Shown: in pieces, positions 24,797-33,114 of the stretch | Position numbering within the stretch: position 1 is the stretch's first letter | How the letters are laid out: the number at the start of each line of letters is the position of its first letter | Source: CCMP332 sp040218795 | Lineage (GTDB): Bacteria > Bacteroidota > Bacteroidia > Cytophagales > CCMP332 | Length of the DNA: 64,000 nucleotides | Direction: 5' to 3' | NCBI GenBank assembly: GCA_040218795.1 | Contig: JAVJQT010000003.1 | Span: 434,001 to 498,000 of the forward strand | Notes under the pieces: generated by a model | What the model was told of the DNA's origin: nothing | The model's database searches: none | What the model saw: only the letters and a program-made list of their open reading frames with translations | Position numbers and translations under genes: made by a program

Positions 24797-24827
24797 TTGT
24801 ATTATGATATCGAACATTGTACATTTG
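24797..24827 (+). promoter_or_regulatory. Bacteroidota-type promoter of gap
   Basis: TTG at 24797-24799 and TACATTTG at 24820-24827 are 20 bases apart and match the -33/-7 consensus. The start codon of gap follows 26 bases downstream. A strong match to the consensus suits a highly expressed glycolytic gene. Confidence 0.65.
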
Positions 24828-24853
24828 CGGCTTAGAAATAAACACCAAATACC

Positions 24854-25846
24854 ATGAGCAAAATAAGAGTGGCCATCAACGGATTTGGCCGAATAGGAAG
24901 ACTGACATTTAAGAATTTACTGGAAAGCGGAAAAACGGAAATTGTCGCTATCAATGACCTAACCGATCACGCAACTTTAGCGCATCTTTTAAAGTACGAT
25001 TCAGTACACGGCAGGTTTAACGGGACGGTCAAAACATGGGCTGAAGGCATTGAAGTCAATGGAAAACAAATTAAAATCCTTTCTGAAAAGGATCCTGCTC
25101 AATTGCCATGGAAAGAATATAATATTGATGTAGTTCTTGAATCAACCGGTCGCTTTGTGGATGAAGCAGGTGCCGGAAGTCATATTAAAGCTGGCGCCAA
25201 AAAAGTTGTTATTTCTGCACCGGCAAAAGGGAACATACCAACCGTTGTTTTAGGTGTAAATGATTCTACATTGACAGGTTCTGAAACCATTATGTCGAAT
25301 GCTTCATGTACGACCAACTGTCTTGCACCAATGGCCAAGGCTATCGATGATGCTTTTGGAATGGAACAGGGATTTATCAGTACCATTCACGCTTATACCG
25401 CAGACCAGAGAATTCAGGATGCACCACATAAAGATTTAAGACGCGCAAGAGCAGCCGCTCTTTCTATTATACCAACTTCAACCGGTGCCGCTAAAGCCGT
25501 GGGTTTGGTCTTACCGCATCTCAAAGGAAAACTCGACGGAATCGCTTTGCGTGTTCCAACTCCCGATGGTTCATTAACCGACCTTACCTGTATGGTGAGC
25601 AAGGAAACAACTGCAGAAGAAGTTAATGCCGTATTAAAGTCTGCAGCCAATGGAGCTATGAAAGGAATCATCGAATACACTGAAGATCCGATTGTTTCGG
25701 TAGATATTATTGGCAATCCTCATTCATGCATTTTTGACTCTCAATTAACTGCAGTGCAAGGTAAAATGGTTAAAGTGGTCGGCTGGTACGATAATGAAGC
25801 CGGATATTCGGCAAGAACTGCTGACTTGATTGAGAAAGTAGGATAA
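24854..25846 (+). CDS. gap: Type I glyceraldehyde-3-phosphate dehydrogenase
   Basis: Glycolytic enzyme that oxidises glyceraldehyde 3-phosphate with NAD to 1,3-bisphosphoglycerate. The 330-residue chain has NGFGRIGR at 9-16, AINDLTD with Asp35 (NAD rather than NADP preference), the catalytic SNASCTTNC with C152, and the HAYTADQR and GWYDNEAGYS segments. Codon use is noticeably more regular than that of its neighbours, in line with high expression. A clear promoter precedes it and a strong bidirectional terminator follows. Confidence 0.98.
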   Translation: MSKIRVAINGFGRIGRLTFKNLLESGKTEIVAINDLTDHATLAHLLKYDSVHGRFNGTVKTWAEGIEVNGKQIKILSEKDPAQLPWKEYNIDVVLESTGRFVDEAGAGSHIKAGAKKVVISAPAKGNIPTVVLGVNDSTLTGSETIMSNASCTTNCLAPMAKAIDDAFGMEQGFISTIHAYTADQRIQDAPHKDLRRARAAALSIIPTSTGAAKAVGLVLPHLKGKLDGIALRVPTPDGSLTDLTCMVSKETTAEEVNAVLKSAANGAMKGIIEYTEDPIVSVDIIGNPHSCIFDSQLTAVQGKMVKVVGWYDNEAGYSARTADLIEKVG

Positions 25847-25910
25847 TCAGTATTCAGTAAAAAATACGGAGTAAGGAATGAGTCCTTAAATCTTATTGAA
25901 ATTTAATAGA

Positions 25911-25942
25911 AGCGGGTAGTTTAAACTATCCGCTTTTTTTTA
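25911..25942. terminator. Bidirectional terminator between gap and yebC
   Basis: AGCGGGTAGTTT and AAACTATCCGCT form a nearly perfect 12-bp inverted repeat followed by eight or more T. The end of the convergent yebC gene overlaps the T run, so the hairpin can end both transcripts. Confidence 0.75.
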
Positions 25943-26683
25943 TAGCAGATCCTCTTGACTTTCTGAAATCTCAAGGTTATGATACACCTTTTGGACATCG
26001 TCGTCATCCTCCATGGCATCGATTAATTTGATAACTGAACTCACTTCTTCATCGCTCAATTCTACAGTTGTGGAAGGAATACGCTGTAGCTCTCCATTTT
26101 CAATTTCAACATTCAGTCCGTCCAGACTTTTTTGCATTTGCCCAAAATCTTCCATGGCACAAGTGACTATGGCCATGTTTTCATTAAAATCAACATCTTC
26201 GGCACCCGCGTCGATTAATTCCAGTGTCAATTCATCTTCATCAAAATTTTCAGGAAGGTTTAGTGTGAAAACGCCTTTTCTTTCAAAAAGATAATCTACC
26301 GAACCATTGGTTCCGAGATTTCCGCCATACTTATTAAAGATGGATCGCACATTTTGCACGGTTCTGTTATTGTTATCCGTTGTGCATTCCACCATTACGG
26401 CTACCCCATTTGGGGCATATCCTTCATAGGTCGTTTCAATATAATCCTCTGAATCTACTCCCGAGGCTTTTTTAATTGCCCTTTCAATATTGTCTTTAGG
26501 CATGTTTGCCGCCTTGGCATTTTGAACGGCCAATCGCAATCTCGGATTGGCATCCGGATCATCACCACCTGTTCTAGTGGCCACGTGTATTTCTTTAATA
26601 AGTTTTGTAAATATTTTCCCTCTCTTGGCATCTTTAGCACCTTTGGCGCGTTTTATCGTTGCCCATTTACTATGTCCTGACAT
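25940..26683 (-). CDS. yebC: YebC/PmpR family transcription or translation factor
   Basis: A 247-residue member of the TACO1/YebC family. The N-terminus MSGHSKWATIKRAKGAKDAK is the family hallmark, followed by NPRLRLAVQNAKAANMPKDN and, in the middle domain, YEGYAPNGVAVMVECTTDN and KYGGNLG. Family members bind DNA as regulators in some bacteria and help ribosomes at proline stretches in others. A TAAATTTG box (rc of 26704-26711) lies about 20 bases before the start, a good -7 element without an obvious -33. It is convergent with gap. Confidence 0.93.
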   Translation of the reverse strand: MSGHSKWATIKRAKGAKDAKRGKIFTKLIKEIHVATRTGGDDPDANPRLRLAVQNAKAANMPKDNIERAIKKASGVDSEDYIETTYEGYAPNGVAVMVECTTDNNNRTVQNVRSIFNKYGGNLGTNGSVDYLFERKGVFTLNLPENFDEDELTLELIDAGAEDVDFNENMAIVTCAMEDFGQMQKSLDGLNVEIENGELQRIPSTTVELSDEEVSSVIKLIDAMEDDDDVQKVYHNLEISESQEDLL

Positions 26684-26725
26684 AAAATATTTGGATTAAG
26701 CCACAAATTTATGATTAATTCAGAA

Positions 26726-27439
26726 TTAGAATTTAAAACCAAGACCAATTCCGGCGCTATTCATTCCAACCTGTGGACTTATTTGCAAATCGGACAAAAG
26801 AGGATTTTCAACTTTTAATTTTGGACCCAGTGCACGAGAAATTATATATGCAGTTACGCCAACTAATTCGGTAATTAGTACACCTGTGACTATTGCTTTG
26901 CGCGTATCCACCTTTCGCTTTTCCTCATCATTCTGATCCTGAACGAACTTCAGATTTTCTCTTGCTGTAATTAGATTTTGTTGTGCTATTTGATCACCGC
27001 TTGCGGCCTGAGCCTCCCATTTGGCAATCTCAGCCTGATATGGACCTTCATCGAAAGGTTCAAAATCAGTATCAATTGCTAATAATATTGGTGCTGAAAC
27101 ACCTAAAACAGTTGCAACTATAATATCATTATTTCTTCTTTTAATAAAGTCTTCGCGTTTCTTCAAATCAAAGAATTGTCGATTGAGGTGAACACCATTT
27201 TTAATGACAAAAGAAGTATCCAATACATCGTGTTTTGGTGCCCAAATTTTTGCCGTATGTCTTCCCGTATCTGTTACAAAAATATTACCATTCGTCACCT
27301 TCAATGTATCATCCATAAGTATGTATGAATTTAAATTATTGACAGAAAAAATAATCTTTGATTTTGAAAGATCCTCAATTTGAGAAAAAGCTAAACTAGG
27401 CCCAAGCAGGCAAATAATAAGTACAATATTCCGTCTCAT
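26726..27439 (-). CDS. Hypothetical exported protein with PEGA-like domain and two membrane segments
   Basis: A 237-residue protein with a signal peptide ending LAFSQ. A beta domain of about 80 residues (SYILMDDTLKVTNGNIFVTD, GRHTAKIWAPKHD) resembles PEGA domains. It is followed by a hydrophobic segment (IIVATVLGVSAPILLAI), a charged helix of about 60 residues, a second hydrophobic segment (AIVTGVLITELVGVTAYII) and a short tail ending GIGLGFKF. The gene two places upstream (27945) has the same plan. Its start overlaps the stop of the middle gene by 4 bases. Function unknown. Confidence 0.65.
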   Translation of the reverse strand: MRRNIVLIICLLGPSLAFSQIEDLSKSKIIFSVNNLNSYILMDDTLKVTNGNIFVTDTGRHTAKIWAPKHDVLDTSFVIKNGVHLNRQFFDLKKREDFIKRRNNDIIVATVLGVSAPILLAIDTDFEPFDEGPYQAEIAKWEAQAASGDQIAQQNLITARENLKFVQDQNDEEKRKVDTRKAIVTGVLITELVGVTAYIISRALGPKLKVENPLLSDLQISPQVGMNSAGIGLGFKF

Positions 27440-27948
27440 GGTTGTGGTTTATAGGTGATTAATTTTGTGTATTCGGAAAATAAATAAGTACGTTTTTCCT
27501 GGCCATTCACGATTTGATCAAAGTAACAGACCATACGTACCTTTGATTTTAAACTATCATACCCGGAAAAATAACCGTAATTAAAACTTAGTGACCATCT
27601 GTCTTCAGATATTACCGTTGAATATTTCGCCAAACTTAAATTATTGACTTCATTCCCATTTTTGTATGCGTAAAATTTTGATGAAATATCAAAAATACTA
27701 ATTGGATTAATACTTGAATTATAGTCTCCATTGAGAAAAACCTTTAATAAATTAGATCGAAGTGTATCAACATACATGGTATCGATATCCATTACAAAAC
27801 AATCTTCACCCAGGTTATCACTAAAACATTCCCTATTTATGCCCATATCCAAATCTTCATAGCTTTGAGGTACAATGTCTTGTTCCTTTTCAAAGGTGCA
27901 GGTTAAAAACGAAAATGAAATTAAGCAGGTAAATAAAAGAATTTTCAA
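27436..27948 (-). CDS. Hypothetical lipoprotein between two PEGA-like proteins
   Basis: A 170-residue lipoprotein (signal ending SFLTC). The mature part has paired cysteines (GINRECFSDNLGEDCFVMD) and several strands, but no recognised domain. Both ends overlap neighbouring genes by 4 bases (ATGA), so the three genes form a tight operon. The order PEGA-like, lipoprotein, PEGA-like suggests one envelope complex, which is inference. Confidence 0.65.
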   Translation of the reverse strand: MKILLFTCLISFSFLTCTFEKEQDIVPQSYEDLDMGINRECFSDNLGEDCFVMDIDTMYVDTLRSNLLKVFLNGDYNSSINPISIFDISSKFYAYKNGNEVNNLSLAKYSTVISEDRWSLSFNYGYFSGYDSLKSKVRMVCYFDQIVNGQEKRTYLFSEYTKLITYKPQP

Positions 27949-28661
27949 AATCGATAATTTAAACTCAACTGATCTGATTGAAATCTAAAACCAATTGCAT
28001 TGGTTTTCCTTTTTTTATAAGCCTTGTATTCCAAAATAAAAAATACTGTTGAAGCTGTACCTAATAATGTCAAAGGGAATAATACCCGGTTTTTACGATT
28101 ATCGTAATTTTTCTCTACTTGTTCGTTATAGGTCTTTACCTCATTTAAATAATTAGATTTTACTTCCTGATAATTTTTCTGTTCTTCGATGGTCATATTC
28201 CAGCTTGGATAATTCAGGGATTCTATTTCTAATAAATACGCATTGTAATTTGATATAAGATCCAACCTTTCACTCTGATCTTCTATAGGAAATAACAAAT
28301 AATTAATACCCAAAGCAGCAAGCCCGGATAGTGCTGAGGGAACAATTATTTTGGGTATATTAATTCTAAATTCTTTAGCCGGCCTTTCCCTGTATTTTTT
28401 AAGTTTGAAATCATAGCTATTCAACTTGTCCTTATAAACCTGAAAATAACTGTTGCTAAACGTTTGATAGCCATCTGCTGATATTTCCAGTTTATAAATC
28501 CCCTGTGACCAAAGGTAAATTTGACCACGATTTAGAATTGAATCTTCTAATTTGATTATAGCATTTTCAGGTTTGCCATCAATTTTTACTTTTCCTATAT
28601 ATACCTGAGAGTATGTATAGCTCGTAAGAAACATTAAGAATATTAAAATAATAGTTTTCAA
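27945..28661 (-). CDS. Hypothetical exported protein with PEGA-like domain and two membrane segments
   Basis: A 238-residue protein, first gene of the trio. A signal peptide (ILIFLMFLTSYTYSQ) is followed by a PEGA-like domain: KVKIDGKPENAIIKLEDS, QGIYKLEISADGYQTFSNSY and YDFKLKKYRER, with the typical G-Y-K-L-x-I and DGY turns. Next come a hydrophobic segment (IIVPSALSGLAALGINYLLF), a helical linker rich in Asn, Tyr and Glu, a second segment (LFPLTLLGTASTVFFIL) and a tail ending LSLNYRF. The architecture equals that of the product of 26726-27439, though sequence identity is low. Confidence 0.68.
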   Translation of the reverse strand: MKTIILIFLMFLTSYTYSQVYIGKVKIDGKPENAIIKLEDSILNRGQIYLWSQGIYKLEISADGYQTFSNSYFQVYKDKLNSYDFKLKKYRERPAKEFRINIPKIIVPSALSGLAALGINYLLFPIEDQSERLDLISNYNAYLLEIESLNYPSWNMTIEEQKNYQEVKSNYLNEVKTYNEQVEKNYDNRKNRVLFPLTLLGTASTVFFILEYKAYKKRKTNAIGFRFQSDQLSLNYRF

Positions 28662-28711
28662 AACCCAAAAAGATATTGCTGAAAATTAAATATATTTTGT
28701 TGAGAAATTTA

Positions 28712-29839
28712 CTAAAAAGCCTCCCCTATTGTGAAATAAAAGTTATTGGTATTCTTTCCAAAACCGTAATCAAAACGCACTGATATTTTTTCCTTTTTAT
28801 TAAATCTATAGCGTAGGCCTCCACCGTATGAAAAGCGCGGATCGTCATTGATATCTTTTATGCTTTCGGATATAGCCCCAATTCCGGCAAAGGCAGCCAT
28901 GCCAAAACCCTTATAGAAAATCCATCTGAACTCGGATTGAATCGCCATATACCGTTTGGATTGGTAGGCCCCTTCATAATAACCGCGCATGATTCTTTTG
29001 CCACCCAACTGCGCTAGTCTTAAAAAAGGTGCGTCCTGAAATACATTTCTCGTATAAGCCTGTGTTGCAATGACCATATCTTCTTTTAACTTAAAATACT
29101 TTCTGGCATCGATTTCCAAATCGTAAAATTCAAAATCGCCACCAAAGGCCGGATCGTAGTAAATTGAATTGAACTGAAAATAATAGCCGTTTTCCGGAAA
29201 AAAGATATTCTCTCTGCGGTCAATTAAAAAAGAAGCGCCAACACCAAATATTACTCCGCCATTTTTACCGAGCACTTCTGAATTCTGAAGCAAACCATTG
29301 TCTTCAATCTTGGGGACCTGGTAATCTTCGTAGTTAAATCTTGGCCCAAGAAAAATCCCTTTCCCTAATCTTCTTAACACATCAAGTTCAAGATTGACTG
29401 TAGTGTAAGTATAGCTTTCAAGGGAGTCAAGATTGATATTATTCCCTATTCCATAATAATCATAGGGAAACTCTCTCAGGTTGATCTTTCCGTCGAGAAC
29501 GTATTTATTTTTAACAAGGGAAATCAAAAATGGCACATCAAATACAAATTGGCCTCTTGTTGTCATCACCAGGGCAGCGCGGATGCTGGAAGGCCTTTGC
29601 ATTGAGTCGCGACTCAAACGAAATGAATAAAAACTTACCAAACCACCCCCAAACTCGGTTTCGGGTGTGTAAAAAATAACAGGGGTAACAATAAATCCCT
29701 TGCTAAATAAAGTCTTGAAAAAATTTTTGGGATGGGGTATGGAATCTGCCTCATCGATCACCTCAGGAAGAGATTGCGCCTTGCTTTGAGTTATAAATAT
29801 CAAACCAATGGCAAATGCTATAAAACAGAATTTTCTCAA
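28712..29839 (-). CDS. BamA/TamA-like outer-membrane surface antigen
   Basis: A 375-residue beta-barrel of the Omp85 surface antigen type. A TTG at 29837-29839 gives a signal peptide (RKFCFIAFAIGLIFITQSKAQ); the open frame reaches 29932, but that N-terminus is not signal-like. The barrel shows YGIGNNINLDSLESYTY, LIDRRENIFFPENGYYFQ (the conserved D-x-R-x-N-x-x-F-P-x-x-G pattern), LGGKRIMRGYYEGAY (the RGY motif of Omp85 L6) and a C-terminal strand ending TIGEAF. No POTRA domain precedes the barrel, so it belongs with the short, POTRA-less members rather than BamA itself. Cargo unknown. Confidence 0.82.
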   Translation of the reverse strand: MRKFCFIAFAIGLIFITQSKAQSLPEVIDEADSIPHPKNFFKTLFSKGFIVTPVIFYTPETEFGGGLVSFYSFRLSRDSMQRPSSIRAALVMTTRGQFVFDVPFLISLVKNKYVLDGKINLREFPYDYYGIGNNINLDSLESYTYTTVNLELDVLRRLGKGIFLGPRFNYEDYQVPKIEDNGLLQNSEVLGKNGGVIFGVGASFLIDRRENIFFPENGYYFQFNSIYYDPAFGGDFEFYDLEIDARKYFKLKEDMVIATQAYTRNVFQDAPFLRLAQLGGKRIMRGYYEGAYQSKRYMAIQSEFRWIFYKGFGMAAFAGIGAISESIKDINDDPRFSYGGGLRYRFNKKEKISVRFDYGFGKNTNNFYFTIGEAF

Positions 29840-29937
29840 TATAAATTGTACAATTTCATTCAAAATTAAATGAATAAGCCATTTTATACTGATTTGATCA
29901 ATTAATTGAGTTAAAAATTTTGCTTTGGCCAATCTTT

Positions 29938-29966
29938 CAAAGTTATTTTATGTTTAAATAGAACAA
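29938..29966 (-). promoter_or_regulatory. Likely promoter of the surface antigen gene
   Basis: On the reverse strand TTG (rc of 29964-29966) and TAACTTTG (rc of 29938-29945) are 18 bases apart, close to the Bacteroidota consensus. The leader to the TTG start at 29839 would be about 95 bases. The forward strand of the same gap has TTG ... TATGTTTA, a weaker candidate for egtB. Confidence 0.45.
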
Positions 29967-31217
29967 TTGGAACTTACTACGAACAAATATCAGATTACTT
30001 CCAAAAGATATCTGGAGATCAGAAATTTTACCAGAGATCTGTGCAAACCATTAAGTGCTGAGGATTACGTTGCGCAGCCGGTGGTCGATGTTTCCCCGCC
30101 AAAATGGCATTTGGCTCATAGCACCTGGTTTTTTGAAAAATTTATACTTTCAGAACATTCAGCCGATTATAAAATATTTCACAAGGATTATAATTTTCTA
30201 TTTAACAGCTATTACAATACGGCCGGAGATAGGGTTATTCGGCCTTCCCGCGGTACTATGACCCGACCAGGTGTTGAAGAAATCCTTAATTATCGTAGCC
30301 ATGTGGATAATCATATGGTAAAACTGATCGATGCGGGAATCGAGAATGAAGAGCTAGCTCACTTTATAGAAGTCGGTCTTAATCATGAACAACAACATCA
30401 GGAGCTTCTTGTCTGTGATATAAAATATATTTTAAATCAGGCCCCACTCTATCCGGCCTACAAAGAGGCTTATCAAAAATCCAATTTAAAATCCAGACCA
30501 ATCTCCTATTACAGATTTGATGAAGGCGTATATGAAATTGGCTTTAATGGAGATGAATTTGCCTTTGATAATGAAAGAAACAAACACAAAGTTTTTCTAA
30601 ATGCCTTTAGTATTGCTGACCGCCTCGTAAATAATGCGGAGTTCATGGAATTTATTCTTGATGGTGCTTATAAAAATCCTGAATTATGGCTTTCAGATGG
30701 CTGGGATTGGATTCAAAACAATAATATTAGCGCGCCGCTATATTGGTTTCAAGAGGATGCTGAGTGGATGTATTTTACATTGTATGGCAAACAGGAAATC
30801 GATTGGTACGCACCAATGACGCACCTAAGTTTTTATGAAGCGGATGCATTTGCCCGCTGGAAAGGGCAAAGACTACCAAATGAGGCGGAATGGGAAATAG
30901 CCTGCATGGATTACGGGGATATTGAAAAGGGAAATTTTGTTGAGAGCAAAGAATTTAAGCCCTTAGCCGATGGGAATAATCAGTTTTACGGCGATTGCTG
31001 GGAATGGTGTAACAGTGCATATTTGGCCTATCCTGGCTATAAACAAGCCAAAGGAGCTCTTGGAGAATACAATGGCAAATTTATGATCAATCAAATGGTA
31101 TTAAGAGGCGGTTCCTGCGCCACTTCTAAATCCCATATACGTCCAACTTACAGAAACTTCTTTCAACCCAATTTGCAATGGCAATTCTCAGGAATTCGAC
31201 TTGCAAAAGATATTTAA
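29967..31217 (+). CDS. egtB: EgtB, ergothioneine sulfoxide synthase
   Basis: Non-heme iron enzyme that joins hercynine to cysteine or gamma-glutamylcysteine with O2. The DinB-like N-terminal domain supplies the iron ligands: PPKWHLAHSTWFFE (H51) and NHEQQHQE (H140 and H144). The C-terminal formylglycine-generating-enzyme-like domain has RLPNEAEWE, GDCWEWC and RGGSCATSKSHIRPTYRNFF. At 416 residues it is standard length. The start is TTG, four codons after an in-frame stop. It is followed by egtD in the same frame, separated only by the TAA. No egtE is adjacent, so the last step must be encoded elsewhere. Confidence 0.93.
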   Translation: MELTTNKYQITSKRYLEIRNFTRDLCKPLSAEDYVAQPVVDVSPPKWHLAHSTWFFEKFILSEHSADYKIFHKDYNFLFNSYYNTAGDRVIRPSRGTMTRPGVEEILNYRSHVDNHMVKLIDAGIENEELAHFIEVGLNHEQQHQELLVCDIKYILNQAPLYPAYKEAYQKSNLKSRPISYYRFDEGVYEIGFNGDEFAFDNERNKHKVFLNAFSIADRLVNNAEFMEFILDGAYKNPELWLSDGWDWIQNNNISAPLYWFQEDAEWMYFTLYGKQEIDWYAPMTHLSFYEADAFARWKGQRLPNEAEWEIACMDYGDIEKGNFVESKEFKPLADGNNQFYGDCWEWCNSAYLAYPGYKQAKGALGEYNGKFMINQMVLRGGSCATSKSHIRPTYRNFFQPNLQWQFSGIRLAKDI

Positions 31218-31223
31218 ACGCTT

Positions 31224-32186
31224 ATCGCTAATTCTAAGGAAAAATTAACCCAATTTGCTCAGGAAGTTCATTCCGGCTTATCTGATCATCCAAAAAGGCT
31301 GCCATCCAAGTATTTTTATAATGAAAAAGGGGATAAATTATTTCAGGCCATTATGGCGAGTCCGGAATATTATCTGACCAGATCTGAATTTGAGATTTTT
31401 AATTCCCAAAGTGAAAAAATAGCCGGGATTTTCTCCGATCAGAATAAAACTTTTGAGCTCATCGAACTTGGTGCCGGCGATGGTACGAAAACAAAGGTGC
31501 TTCTTCAAAACTTTGTGAAGAAAGACCTTGATTTTACCTATATGCCAATAGATATTTCAAAACATGTTATTGCTTATTTGGAAAAACATGTTAAAAAAGA
31601 TATTCCAAATATTCGAATTAAAGGAATAGTAGGTGATTATTTTGAGAAGCTGCACGATTTACAGATGAATGATAAGAACCGAAAAGTAGTCTTATTTCTT
31701 GGGTCTAATATCGGCAATTTTAAAAAGGGCAAGGATGTTGAATTTTTACGTTTAATAGCCAAAAACCTCAATAAAGGAGACCTTCTGATGATAGGATTTG
31801 ATTTGGTCAAAGATCCAAATATAATTCGAAGAGCCTATAACGATTCCCAGGGAGCAACGAGAGAATTTAATCTTAATTTATTAGATAGAATAAACGAAGA
31901 ACTGGGGGCAAATTTCCAAAGAGAAAATTTCTTGCATTATCCGATCTATGATCCCGTTGAAAAACAAGCCAGAAGTTATATTGTGAGCAAAAAAGATCAG
32001 GAGGTGTTTATAGAAGCAATCGACAGAAGCTATCCTTTCAAAGCCTGGGAATTCATACACACAGAAATATCTCAAAAATACAGCAAGGAAGACATTGAAC
32101 ATTTGGCCAGCGCTTCGGGCTTCAGCCACAAAGAGTTTTTATTCGATTGCAAGCATTATTACACGGATGCGATTTGGGAGAAATAA
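31224..32186 (+). CDS. egtD: EgtD, L-histidine N-alpha-methyltransferase, non-canonical start
   Basis: SAM-dependent enzyme that trimethylates histidine to hercynine. Visible motifs are IELGAGDGTKTKVLL, MPIDISKHVI and FLGSNIGNF. The first ATG is at 31353, but the frame upstream of it, back to the egtB stop at 31215-31217, encodes the conserved EgtD N-terminus (KEKLTQFAQEVHSGLSDHP, then SKYFYNEKGDKLFQAIM). This stretch has no ATG, GTG or TTG; a CTG (31299) lies inside the conserved part. ATC at 31224, or ACG or CTT just before it, is the best-placed start and gives about 320 residues, the normal length. Starting at the ATG would delete about 43 conserved residues. Confidence 0.85.
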   Translation: MANSKEKLTQFAQEVHSGLSDHPKRLPSKYFYNEKGDKLFQAIMASPEYYLTRSEFEIFNSQSEKIAGIFSDQNKTFELIELGAGDGTKTKVLLQNFVKKDLDFTYMPIDISKHVIAYLEKHVKKDIPNIRIKGIVGDYFEKLHDLQMNDKNRKVVLFLGSNIGNFKKGKDVEFLRLIAKNLNKGDLLMIGFDLVKDPNIIRRAYNDSQGATREFNLNLLDRINEELGANFQRENFLHYPIYDPVEKQARSYIVSKKDQEVFIEAIDRSYPFKAWEFIHTEISQKYSKEDIEHLASASGFSHKEFLFDCKHYYTDAIWEK

Positions 32187-32260
32187 ATAATGGAGGATTG
32201 AGGACGAAGGATTGAGGACAGAGGACGGAAGACGGAGGCCGAAAGAAAGTTAAATTTAAA
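32187..32260. repeat. Purine-rich degenerate short repeats
   Basis: Repeats of GGATTGAGGAC and GGACGGAAGACGGA follow the egtD stop. They have no coding capacity. Similar purine-rich decayed repeats occur at about 60842-60910. Confidence 0.5.
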
Positions 32261-32368
32261 CTTCATTTCCTGACTTCATAAATTTCCTATTCCTGATCTA
32301 AGTCAATAATTGGCCTAAAATTTTTACATTACTTTAGTATTGGTAAAGGGTCAATAAAAGTATTGTGA

Positions 32369-33112
32369 ATGAAAACCTTAAACTTTTTTTTTATTCTCAA
32401 CCTAATATTTTGCACATCCGCTTTCTCGCAGGATGCCAAAGAAATAATTAAAAGAGTTGATGAAAAAATTCGTGGAAATAGCTCAAAGGCCAACATGACC
32501 ATAGAAATTGTAAGGCCAAAATGGACCAGGGAAATGACGCTCACCTCATGGTCCAAAGGCGATGATTATTCAATTACCTTGATTAATTCTCCGGCAAGGG
32601 ATAAAGGGACGGTTTTTTTAAAACGCGATAAGGAGATTTGGAATTGGGTTCCGTCGATCGACAGAAATATTAAACTCCCTCCCTCCATGATGATGCAATC
32701 CTGGATGGGTACCGATTTTACCAATGATGATTTAGTTAAGCAATCTTCGATCGTTACAGATTATGAACACCGTTACTTAAAGGATTCCACAATTGAAGGT
32801 TACTCCTGCTATGTCATAGAACTCATTCCAAAACCCGATGCTCCGGTAGTTTGGGGCAGGATCAAAATCTGGGTAGATAAAACAGAATACATGCAAATGA
32901 GGACTGAGTACTATGATGAGGATGAATACCTTGTCAATATAATGACCGGCTCGATGGTTAAGATTTTTGACGGCAAAAAACTCCCCTCCCGTATGGAAAT
33001 GATTCCTGTGGAAAAGAAAGGACAAAAAACGGTGATTATCTATAATGAGCTAGAATTTGATATAGATATAGCCGACAACTTTTTCACAACCCAAAATATG
33101 AAGAGGCTGTAA
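32369..33112 (+). CDS. Outer membrane lipoprotein-sorting protein (LolA-like fold)
   Basis: A 247-residue exported protein (signal ending TSAFSQ). The mature part begins DAKEIIKRVDEKIRGNSSKANMTIEIV, typical of the LolA-like family that accompanies MacB/LolE-type permeases in environmental bacteria. Later strands include WNWVPSIDRNIKLPPSMMMQSWMGTDF and RIKIWVDKTEYMQMRTEYYDED. The fold probably holds an acyl chain or hydrophobic cargo in the periplasm. It is not classical LolA. Three bases separate it from the first permease, so it is the first gene of a five-gene operon. Confidence 0.85.
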   Translation: MKTLNFFFILNLIFCTSAFSQDAKEIIKRVDEKIRGNSSKANMTIEIVRPKWTREMTLTSWSKGDDYSITLINSPARDKGTVFLKRDKEIWNWVPSIDRNIKLPPSMMMQSWMGTDFTNDDLVKQSSIVTDYEHRYLKDSTIEGYSCYVIELIPKPDAPVVWGRIKIWVDKTEYMQMRTEYYDEDEYLVNIMTGSMVKIFDGKKLPSRMEMIPVEKKGQKTVIIYNELEFDIDIADNFFTTQNMKRL

Positions 33113-33114
33113 AA

